Below, in pieces: positions 1 through 5,014 of a DNA stretch of 5,014 nucleotides (position 1 is its first letter; every line of letters starts with the position of its first letter). The notes below the pieces were generated by a model. The model was given only the letters and a program-made list of their open reading frames with translations. It did not search any database and was not told where the DNA came from. A program made the translations under genes and the position numbers. The DNA is from an uncultured Candidatus Melainabacteria bacterium (GTDB lineage: Bacteria > Cyanobacteriota > Vampirovibrionia > Gastranaerophilales > Gastranaerophilaceae). The stretch is taken from positions 1 through 5,014 of the forward strand of contig CALEJY010000189.1 in the NCBI GenBank assembly GCA_937898445.1, read 5' to 3'.

Positions 1-1
1 T

Positions 2-841
2 TGTATTATTCCTCAACTGCGTGGCGAATATCATTCAAGAACTATCGAAAACATTTTGGAAGAAGCTAATGCTTTGGTTAAAAAAGGTGTTACAGAAATC
101 GTTCTTATTGCTCAAGACACAACAAGTTATGGTATTGATTTGTACGGAAAACAAATGTTGCCGAAACTTTTGGAAGAATTGAACAAGATTGAAGGTTTGG
201 GGTGGATTAGAATTATGTACGCTTATCCGACACAAGTTAGTGATGAATTGATTGATGCTATTGCAAGATTGGATAAGGTTGTTAAATATATTGACCTTCC
301 TTTGCAACACAGCAATGCAGAAATTTTGCAAGCTATGCGCAGACCGGTAATGGATTATGAAGTTCTTGTAAATAAAATTAGAAACAAAATCCCTGATGTA
401 GCTATCAGAACTGCGTTTATCGTAGGTTATCCGGGAGAAACCGAAGAACAGTTTAACGAACTTTATGAATTTGTAAAACGAGTTAAGTTTGAAAAAATGG
501 GAGTATTTGAATATTCTCGTGAAAAGAACACAGTTTCTTATTCTATGGATGATCAAGTTCCTGCAAAAATTAAAAAACAAAGACATAAAAAATTAATGAC
601 TTTGCAAAAGAAAATTTCAAGAGAAGTTAATGAAAGCTATGTCGGAAAAGTTGTACCTTGTATTGTAGAAGGTTATACTGACGACGGTTTGGTATTAATG
701 CGCTCTCAACATGATGCTCCTGAAATTGACGGTATGGTTTATGCAGAGGCAAAAGACAATAACGTTATTCCGGGTGATATTGTGAATGTATTAATAAATC
801 GTGCGGATGATTACGATTTGTTTGGCGTTTTACAAGATTAA
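2..841 (+). CDS. rimO: Ribosomal protein S12 methylthiotransferase RimO (3' part, 5' end outside window)
   Basis: Radical-SAM enzyme that adds a methylthio group to an aspartate of ribosomal protein S12 in the cytoplasm. The reading frame enters from the left edge, and 279 residues are visible; the family is usually about 440, so roughly 150-160 are missing. The first visible codon is Cys in CIIPQLRG, matching the last cysteine of the CxxxCxxC cluster that binds the radical-SAM iron-sulphur centre. Visible residues 38-49 (QDTTSYGIDLYG), 99-103 (LPLQH) and 141-147 (VGYPGET) are typical radical-SAM/methylthiotransferase motifs. A C-terminal TRAM domain runs from about residue 210 to the end. 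Its RSQHDAPEIDG stretch (234-244) is the RimO form and argues against the tRNA enzyme MiaB, its closest relative. The TTG at 56 and later ATG codons are internal, not real starts. The gene ends with TAA at 839-841 and the flippase follows after 56 bases. Nothing looks broken. Confidence 0.95.
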   Translation, partial: CIIPQLRGEYHSRTIENILEEANALVKKGVTEIVLIAQDTTSYGIDLYGKQMLPKLLEELNKIEGLGWIRIMYAYPTQVSDELIDAIARLDKVVKYIDLPLQHSNAEILQAMRRPVMDYEVLVNKIRNKIPDVAIRTAFIVGYPGETEEQFNELYEFVKRVKFEKMGVFEYSREKNTVSYSMDDQVPAKIKKQRHKKLMTLQKKISREVNESYVGKVVPCIVEGYTDDGLVLMRSQHDAPEIDGMVYAEAKDNNVIPGDIVNVLINRADDYDLFGVLQD

Positions 842-857
842 GAAAAAATAGTATAAT
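829..857 (+). promoter_or_regulatory. Candidate sigma-70 promoter for the flippase gene
   Basis: A -35 box TTTACA (829-834) and a perfect -10 box TATAAT (852-857) are separated by exactly 17 bases, matching the consensus at 11 of 12 positions. The -35 box overlaps the last codons of rimO, and the rimO stop codon lies in the spacer. Transcription would start near 864, giving a leader of about 33 bases before the flippase ATG. This suggests that the flippase can be transcribed independently of rimO. AT-rich DNA produces chance matches, so the call rests on the spacing and position as well as on the hexamers. Confidence 0.55.
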
Positions 858-897
858 TAACAAATATTATAAATAATAAAACGAATAGGAAAAGATA

Positions 898-2355
898 ATG
901 GAATTTGTAGAAAACAGAGAAGTTGAAAAAGAGCAGTTAAAGGCAATTTTTAGAGATATGGTAAAATATTCGCCATCTAAAATTGTTGGTATGATTGGGA
1001 ACGCCATAATTATTCCGGTTTATACAAGCTTGCTATCTCCGGAACAATATGGATTGTATTCATTGTCAATCGCTGTTTTGTCGTTCTTGTGTATCATTTT
1101 TTCTGACTGGGTTGGTTTGTCAGGTTTAAGATTTTTCAAACACCACCAGATGTCGCAAGATATGCCAAAATATTTGACTACTCTTGTTACAATGCTTACA
1201 ACAAATTTGTTCTTGATGTTTGTGTTGTCTTTTATTTTTAGGCACAATTTCTATTCATTTTTCCATATTCCGGTAAAATATTTCTTTGCAATTTTGGTTT
1301 TAATTATTCCGGTTGCAATAAGAGCTTTGTTATTCCAGTTGTTGAGGGCGCAATTAAAAGCGATGTCGTTTACGCTTTCAACTATTATTAATCAATTTTT
1401 GACAATTTTATTATCTATATTCTTTGTAAAATTCTTCCATCTTGGAGCGGTTGCATTGCTATTAGGCATGGGGGTTTCTATATCATTGATTGATTTGTTG
1501 TTGATTTATCAGAGCAACATTTTGTCATGGTTTAAGTTACAAAAAATCGAATGGAATTCTGTTTTGCCGATTATGAAATATGGAGTTCCAATTGCGGCAA
1601 CATCATTGAGCGCATGGATAATTAACCAAAGTAATAAATTTATCATGAATAGTATTCATGGTTTTTCTCAAGTTGGAATTGTTGGGGTTGCTTATGGTTT
1701 GACTTTACCGCTTTTGATGACTATTTTTTCAATAATTACAGTTGCTGCAATTCCTAGAATTATTAATATGTACGAAGAAAAAATTGATGTAAGACCGTTA
1801 ATTTCAAGATTTACTGGGTATTATGTGATGATTGCATTGCCTGTAATTATTGTGATTTCTTTATATGCAACGGATTATGTTCAAATGATGTCGTCAAATG
1901 ACAAGTTTTTAATTGCATTTAAGCTTGTTCCTTACTTTGCTTTTGGAACATTTTTCATGGCTTTGACTGATTACACTACTTTGCAATATCACTTGGCAAA
2001 CAAAACTTATTTTGATTTTATAATCAAGCTTGCATCAGGTATTGCAAATATTGTGTTGAATATTTTGTTAATTCCAAAGATGGGATTGATAGGTGTTGGT
2101 ATTGCAACATTGGGTGCAAACTTTTTATATTTCTTGTTAAGTATAATTATTGTACTTCCGGGATTAAGATTGATTTTTCCGAAATTAATCATGGGCAGAA
2201 TGGTAATATCTTTTGTGCCATTCGTTGCTTTGTATTATGTGTTTGACAAATTTATTCACTTGCCGGCGTTAGTTGAAATGTTGAGCTTGATGGGTGTGTT
2301 CTATATTTGTTATTTCACATTGACAAACACTATTATGAAACGCCCTGAATTGTAG
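898..2355 (+). CDS. Polysaccharide/lipid-linked oligosaccharide flippase (Wzx-like, MOP superfamily)
   Basis: Integral inner-membrane protein of 485 residues, expected to flip undecaprenyl-linked or similar glycans to the periplasmic face for surface polysaccharide assembly. About 14 hydrophobic segments can be read (roughly 28-48, 52-74, 95-115, 127-147, 157-178, 182-205, 224-246, 256-286, 303-325, 338-358, 370-392, 396-420, 433-450 and 456-476), the number usual for Wzx-type proteins. Family signatures are the SPEQYGLYSL stretch after the first helix (47-56), in the place of the usual 'gp.efGlysl', and the C-terminal block at 384-408 around LNILLIPKMGLIGVGIATLG. Basic residues cluster at the short loops. 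The start is ATG 898 because AGGA (887-890) lies 7 bases upstream; the next in-frame ATG (codon 21) has no comparable site and would remove only a soluble N-terminal extension of about 20 charged residues. No glycosyltransferase gene is adjacent, so the substrate (O-antigen, capsule, teichoic-like or other glycan) cannot be named. A lipid II flippase (MurJ) is less likely given the motifs and the stand-alone context. Confidence 0.85.
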   Translation: MEFVENREVEKEQLKAIFRDMVKYSPSKIVGMIGNAIIIPVYTSLLSPEQYGLYSLSIAVLSFLCIIFSDWVGLSGLRFFKHHQMSQDMPKYLTTLVTMLTTNLFLMFVLSFIFRHNFYSFFHIPVKYFFAILVLIIPVAIRALLFQLLRAQLKAMSFTLSTIINQFLTILLSIFFVKFFHLGAVALLLGMGVSISLIDLLLIYQSNILSWFKLQKIEWNSVLPIMKYGVPIAATSLSAWIINQSNKFIMNSIHGFSQVGIVGVAYGLTLPLLMTIFSIITVAAIPRIINMYEEKIDVRPLISRFTGYYVMIALPVIIVISLYATDYVQMMSSNDKFLIAFKLVPYFAFGTFFMALTDYTTLQYHLANKTYFDFIIKLASGIANIVLNILLIPKMGLIGVGIATLGANFLYFLLSIIIVLPGLRLIFPKLIMGRMVISFVPFVALYYVFDKFIHLPALVEMLSLMGVFYICYFTLTNTIMKRPEL

Positions 2356-2390
2356 TTTCTTGTAAAAAAATAAGATAAAATTCAAAAATT

Positions 2391-2416
2391 CCTCCTTTGT
2401 GAGAGAGGTGGGTACC
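2391..2416. repeat. GC-richer patch, possible decayed dispersed palindromic element
   Basis: CCTCCTTTGTGAGAGAGGTG, continuing into GGTACC, stands out from the surrounding AT-rich spacer. CCTC (2391-2394) can pair with GAGG (2405-2408) across a 10-base loop, a weak stem. The wording resembles small palindromic repeats of the form CCTCC-TTTGT-GGAGG that are dispersed in many low-GC gut bacterial genomes. Only one copy is visible here, so its repeat nature is inferred. Confidence 0.2.
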
Positions 2417-2433
2417 TATTATTTGGTGTTGTA

Positions 2434-2459
2434 GGATTGTTAATATTTGTTAATAATCT
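2434..2459. repeat. AT-rich inverted repeat
   Basis: Arms GATTGTTAA (2435-2443) and TTAATAATC (2450-2458) form a 9-pair stem with one G-T wobble and a six-base loop; a further G-T pair can close the base. It lies about 80 bases after the flippase stop. The stem is weak because it is nearly all A-T. A T5 run occurs only at 2471-2475, too far for a standard terminator. It could be an operator for a dimeric regulator or a weak RNA hairpin. Confidence 0.3.
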
Positions 2460-2463
2460 AGCA

Positions 2464-2477
2464 AGAAAAATTTTTCT
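2464..2477. repeat. Perfect A5T5 palindrome AGAAAAATTTTTCT
   Basis: This 14-base perfect palindrome without a spacer sits 160 bases before the adhesin start. A-tract/T-tract junctions bend DNA, and symmetrical sites suit dimeric DNA-binding proteins, so it may be an upstream regulatory element for the adhesin. In DNA this AT-rich it may also be chance. Confidence 0.25.
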
Positions 2478-2637
2478 CGGATTTTAATACTTGAGAAAAG
2501 TAGATTTGTGTGCAAATTTATTAAGGAATTGTAATAATAAATAGAAATACAACTATTCTCTTGGTAATATTAAAACGCTAGTCGAATTTTATATAAAAAT
2601 AATCTATAAATTAGGGAAAATATTTGAAAGGAAAAGC

Positions 2638-5014
2638 ATGATTAAGATAAAAGCCGGTAAAAGAAAAGCAGTTGCTTCGGCATTAACATTTTGTTTCTTC
2701 TTACAACAATCTTTCTGTTTGCAAGTTTTGGCAACAAACATTTCAGGCGTTACTGGTAATAACGGAGTTTTTGATATCACTCCTACTGCCAAAAACCCTG
2801 CAGGTAACATTGGTTTCAGAAAATATCAAAACTTTGATTTAAGCAAAGGCGATATCGCAAACCTTATCTATTACCTACAAGGACAGGATTTGTCAACATT
2901 CGTAAACCTTGTTGATAACCAAATTAATATTCAAGGTATTGTTAACGCAGTTGGCAAAAATGGTGCTTTTAATAACGGGCATGCCGTATTTATTTCACCA
3001 AACGGAATGGTTGTTGGTTCAAGCGGTGTTTTGAACGTCGGTTCTTTGACTGTTTTAACTCCTGATAGCGACAGTTACGAAAAATATAAAAGTGATTTGA
3101 AAAGACCTTCTTTGATTGCTGATTACAAATCAAAATTGGGCGAAGGTAATGCAACTGTAAAAATCGATGGTAAAGTTTTAGCTCGTAACTTTGTTGATAT
3201 TAATGCAGCAAACTTGCAAGTTTCACCTGATGCTCAAATTATGGCAGGTGTTAAAGATGCTACAAAAATCCTTTCAAATGCTCAAGCTGAAGCTTTATTC
3301 AATCAGCTTGTAAATGCAGATAATATGAGTGCTAATTCTTTCGCTAACGATAACGGAAGTATTATAATCAGAACTTATGGCGAAAATGGCGGAACTGATA
3401 TTGCCGGTACAATGAAAAACTTTGGTACAGGCAGTACAGAAATCACAAACTTAGGTTCTAAAGGTATTAATGTTTCTGGCAAATCATTGAACGGAAACGG
3501 CGATACATTGTTAGTTAACAAAAATGGTGAAGTTAATGTATCAGGTACTGTTGCAAACAAAGGCGGCAAGTTACTTGTTGATAACACAGGTTCAGGTGTT
3601 TTGATTGCATCAACAGGTTTGTTAAGCAATCAGGGCGGTGAACTTATCGTTACAAATACAGGTAATGATGGCGTAAGTATTGCAAACGGTGGTTTGGTTA
3701 AAAACTCTACTCATAGCGCAAATATTATTAACTCCGGTAAAAACGGTATTAATGTAAAAGGTCATGTTAATGCTAACGGAATTAATATAACAAACAAAAA
3801 TTCAAATGTTATTCTTGGCGATTATACAGGTAGCAATAACTTAAACTCTACAGGTAACGTAAATATTAAAATTAACGATGGTAACTTGTTGAACTACGGC
3901 ACAAAAGAAACTTTAATCAAGGCTTCAAAAAATCTTGATATAGATGTTCAAAACGGTGCGGTTGGTCAAGAAGTTGGTCCTTGTGACGGCGGAGTTTGCA
4001 CAGGTATTGGACCAAATGGCAGAGATTTAACAAAATCTATAAACGTAAACGTAGATGGCAACATTAAAGCAATAAGCACAAAGGGTACAAACGAGTCATT
4101 AGTTAATATGGCAAGTTTGAATAATGATATGAGAGTTGACCAAATTAAAGCTGATGGCAGAGTTATTCTTCTTGCTGACAGTTCAGTTAAGGGGTCAAAA
4201 GCTTACGATATTATCAACGCTTCTACAAACTCTCAAAACCCTAACGTTGAAGGTACTGGAATTTCAATTATTTCAAGCGGAAATGTTGGTTCTAAAGACA
4301 AAGCTTTAACATTTAGACAAAACGGTGTTGAACATATTTTCTATGGTGACGATGCTAGAAATCCTCACGTAGTAACTGATGTTAACAAACCGCAACAAGG
4401 TATTGATATTTTGGCAATCAAAGATATCAACGTAAAAGGTCTTGATAAAGCTGATGGAACTAAGTTAGATACTAACGCTTGTGCGATTATTTCAAGAACA
4501 GGTGACGTAAACGCTGAATTTTCAGGTGATGTATATATTAGAGAAACAACTGCGAAAAACGTAAATATTACAACTCGTGGTAAAAATATGTATATTGAAA
4601 ACTTGGGCGAAGTTCCTACTTACCCTCAAGATTATTACGGACCAAACGGCGTTAAGTTAGAAAAAGCAAAACTTACTGCTCTTGATTTAGGTAGCTATAA
4701 AGATCCTAATGAAGCTCCGGCTTATGAACACGCTGCTGATTCAACAATCGTAGTTAAAAACGGTAAATTCTACGGACAAGGTCAAGGCAGACCGGGTAAA
4801 AATCAAGATTTGACATTGGTTGCTGATAACGCTTATGCAGGTGGTTATTACTTTAATATGGGTAAACACAGACCTGATGGCAAATCTACTTTGACAAAAG
4901 ATGATACAACAAATCCATTGCAAAATGGAACTGATCCTACAAAACCTGTTTCTATCAGAGGCAAAGCAGTTAGACCGGATGATGTTACTGCAATAGGTGA
5001 AGATAAAAGCGACA
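2638..5014 (+). CDS. LktA-family filamentous adhesin / TPS-type exoprotein (5' part, 3' end outside window)
   Basis: Large secreted protein, probably a surface adhesin or leukotoxin-like fibre; 792 residues are visible with no stop. ATG 2638 is chosen because AGGA (2629-2632) lies 5 bases upstream and no upstream in-frame start exists. Residues 1-32 are a Sec signal peptide: basic KIKAGKRK, a hydrophobic core at 11-31, and likely cleavage after VLA (30-32). There is no extended signal peptide region of the ESPR type. Residues 33 to about 235 match a haemagglutination-activity/TPS secretion domain: GVFDITP after the cleavage site, LSKGDIANLIYYL, then FISPNGMVVGSSGVLNVGSL (118-137), the form of the NPNG block. 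From memory the order closely parallels F. necrophorum LktA (VYDIT, NIANLYF, SEGMAVGKNGVINAGS). Residues 269-401 are six beta-helix rungs, and further beta-helical sequence follows. Cysteines occur at 19 and 27 (signal) and at 449, 454 and 615. Export would need an outer-membrane TpsB-like or equivalent partner, not seen here. Asn codons near the start are mostly AAC (about 12 of 16), while the flippase prefers AAT, which hints at stronger expression or a different origin. Confidence 0.88.
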   Translation, partial: MIKIKAGKRKAVASALTFCFFLQQSFCLQVLATNISGVTGNNGVFDITPTAKNPAGNIGFRKYQNFDLSKGDIANLIYYLQGQDLSTFVNLVDNQINIQGIVNAVGKNGAFNNGHAVFISPNGMVVGSSGVLNVGSLTVLTPDSDSYEKYKSDLKRPSLIADYKSKLGEGNATVKIDGKVLARNFVDINAANLQVSPDAQIMAGVKDATKILSNAQAEALFNQLVNADNMSANSFANDNGSIIIRTYGENGGTDIAGTMKNFGTGSTEITNLGSKGINVSGKSLNGNGDTLLVNKNGEVNVSGTVANKGGKLLVDNTGSGVLIASTGLLSNQGGELIVTNTGNDGVSIANGGLVKNSTHSANIINSGKNGINVKGHVNANGINITNKNSNVILGDYTGSNNLNSTGNVNIKINDGNLLNYGTKETLIKASKNLDIDVQNGAVGQEVGPCDGGVCTGIGPNGRDLTKSINVNVDGNIKAISTKGTNESLVNMASLNNDMRVDQIKADGRVILLADSSVKGSKAYDIINASTNSQNPNVEGTGISIISSGNVGSKDKALTFRQNGVEHIFYGDDARNPHVVTDVNKPQQGIDILAIKDINVKGLDKADGTKLDTNACAIISRTGDVNAEFSGDVYIRETTAKNVNITTRGKNMYIENLGEVPTYPQDYYGPNGVKLEKAKLTALDLGSYKDPNEAPAYEHAADSTIVVKNGKFYGQGQGRPGKNQDLTLVADNAYAGGYYFNMGKHRPDGKSTLTKDDTTNPLQNGTDPTKPVSIRGKAVRPDDVTAIGEDKSD
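3442..3840 (+). repeat. Six tandem beta-helix rungs in the adhesin (residues 269-401)
   Basis: Protein-level repeat inside the adhesin. Six units of about 20-25 residues begin near residues 269, 291, 312, 336, 361 and 382. They share the pattern aliphatic-x-aliphatic-x-Asn-x-Gly, then Gly-(I/V)-x-(I/V)-x-x-Gly, then Asn-x-Gly-Gly: for example ITNLGSKGINVSG, LLVNKNGEVNVSG, LLVDNTGSGVLIAS, LIVTNTGNDGVSIA and ANIINSGKNGINVKG. Alternating hydrophobic residues with Asn/Gly turns are what a right-handed parallel beta-helix needs. The DNA is not closely repeated, so these are old diverged units and not a recent expansion. Confidence 0.7.

Larger units (their letters stand above)
2356..2637. other. 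Intergenic spacer between flippase and adhesin genes
   Basis: This 282-base non-coding stretch is very AT-rich. It holds a GC-richer patch at 2391-2416, an AT-rich inverted repeat at 2434-2459, a perfect A5T5-centred palindrome at 2464-2477 and the adhesin ribosome binding site. No GC-rich hairpin followed by a T run is present, so no ordinary intrinsic terminator is called for the flippase. Adhesin promoter candidates are weak. One is an extended -10 (TGT then AATAAT, 2530-2538) with a poor -35. Another is TAGAAA (2542-2547), 17 bases, then TAATAT (2565-2570) preceded by TGG. Neither is convincing on its own. Space is ample for a regulated promoter or a long leader, but no known riboswitch was recognised. 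Confidence 0.7.

Noticed and set aside
35..586. 183-codon minus-strand reading frame opposite rimO
   Set aside because: It lies antisense to unmistakable RimO motifs, its translation is Phe/Asn/Ile-rich low-complexity sequence typical of a shadow frame in AT-rich DNA, and no ribosome binding site or family resemblance is seen.
2391..2408. Intrinsic terminator for the flippase
   Set aside because: The stem is only four pairs with a 10-base loop and no T run follows; the nearby AT-rich inverted repeat also lacks an adjacent T run.
2491..2519. Promoter with -35 TTGAGA upstream of the adhesin
   Set aside because: At spacings of 16-18 bases the -10 position reads CAAATT, AAATTT or AATTTA, all poor matches.
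2712..2724. Lipoprotein signal at Cys27 of the adhesin
   Set aside because: The residues before it (QQSF) do not fit a lipobox, and a normal signal-peptidase I site (VLA) follows at 30-32.
2604..2810. Minus-strand frame across the adhesin start region
   Set aside because: It overlaps the adhesin ribosome binding site and signal peptide; the forward frame has strong domain evidence and this one has none.
3375..3629. 84-codon minus-strand frame, Pro-rich, opposite the adhesin
   Set aside because: Its Pro/Leu/Thr-rich pattern is the reverse of the Gly/Asn/Val repeat codons of the adhesin, so it is a shadow frame.
3442..3840. CRISPR or DNA tandem repeat in the adhesin
   Set aside because: The periodicity exists only at protein level; the nucleotide units vary and there are no identical repeats with unique spacers.

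Overview
The window is AT-rich and reads as a chromosomal segment from a Gram-negative (diderm) bacterium. It carries three protein genes, all on the + strand: the 3' two-thirds of rimO, a complete 14-helix polysaccharide/lipid-linked oligosaccharide flippase gene, and the 5' part of a very large secreted filamentous adhesin gene that runs off the right edge. The adhesin has a two-partner-secretion (TPS) type N-terminus and closely resembles the Fusobacterium leukotoxin LktA layout, which requires an outer membrane. Low GC, a RimO of bacterial type and an LktA-family adhesin would fit a gut Candidatus Gastranaerophilales/Melainabacteria lineage (non-photosynthetic Cyanobacteriota), a Fusobacterium-like organism or an Elusimicrobia-type organism. 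I favour the first, but this is inference and no taxonomic marker in the window settles it.

Layout. Bases 2-841: rimO, whose first visible codon is the third cysteine of the radical-SAM cluster. Bases 829-857: a near-consensus sigma-70 promoter that starts inside the end of rimO and reads into the next gene. Bases 898-2355: flippase, preceded by an AGGA ribosome binding site. Bases 2356-2637: a 282-base AT-rich spacer with a small GC-richer patch, an AT-rich inverted repeat and an A5T5 palindrome, but no convincing terminator. Bases 2638-5014: adhesin, 792 codons visible with no stop codon and an excellent ribosome binding site.

How the genes relate. RimO modifies ribosomal protein S12 and is housekeeping. 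The flippase and the adhesin both serve the cell surface, the first by moving lipid-linked glycans across the inner membrane and the second as an exported beta-helical fibre. They do not look like one operon: the flippase has its own promoter candidate and a 282-base spacer lies before the adhesin. The adhesin is the most interesting item. Its N-terminal secretion domain, a six-rung repeat block, a cysteine pair in a predicted loop and a conserved-looking block near residues 700-745 can all be read directly. I see no RNA gene, CRISPR array, insertion sequence or integrase.
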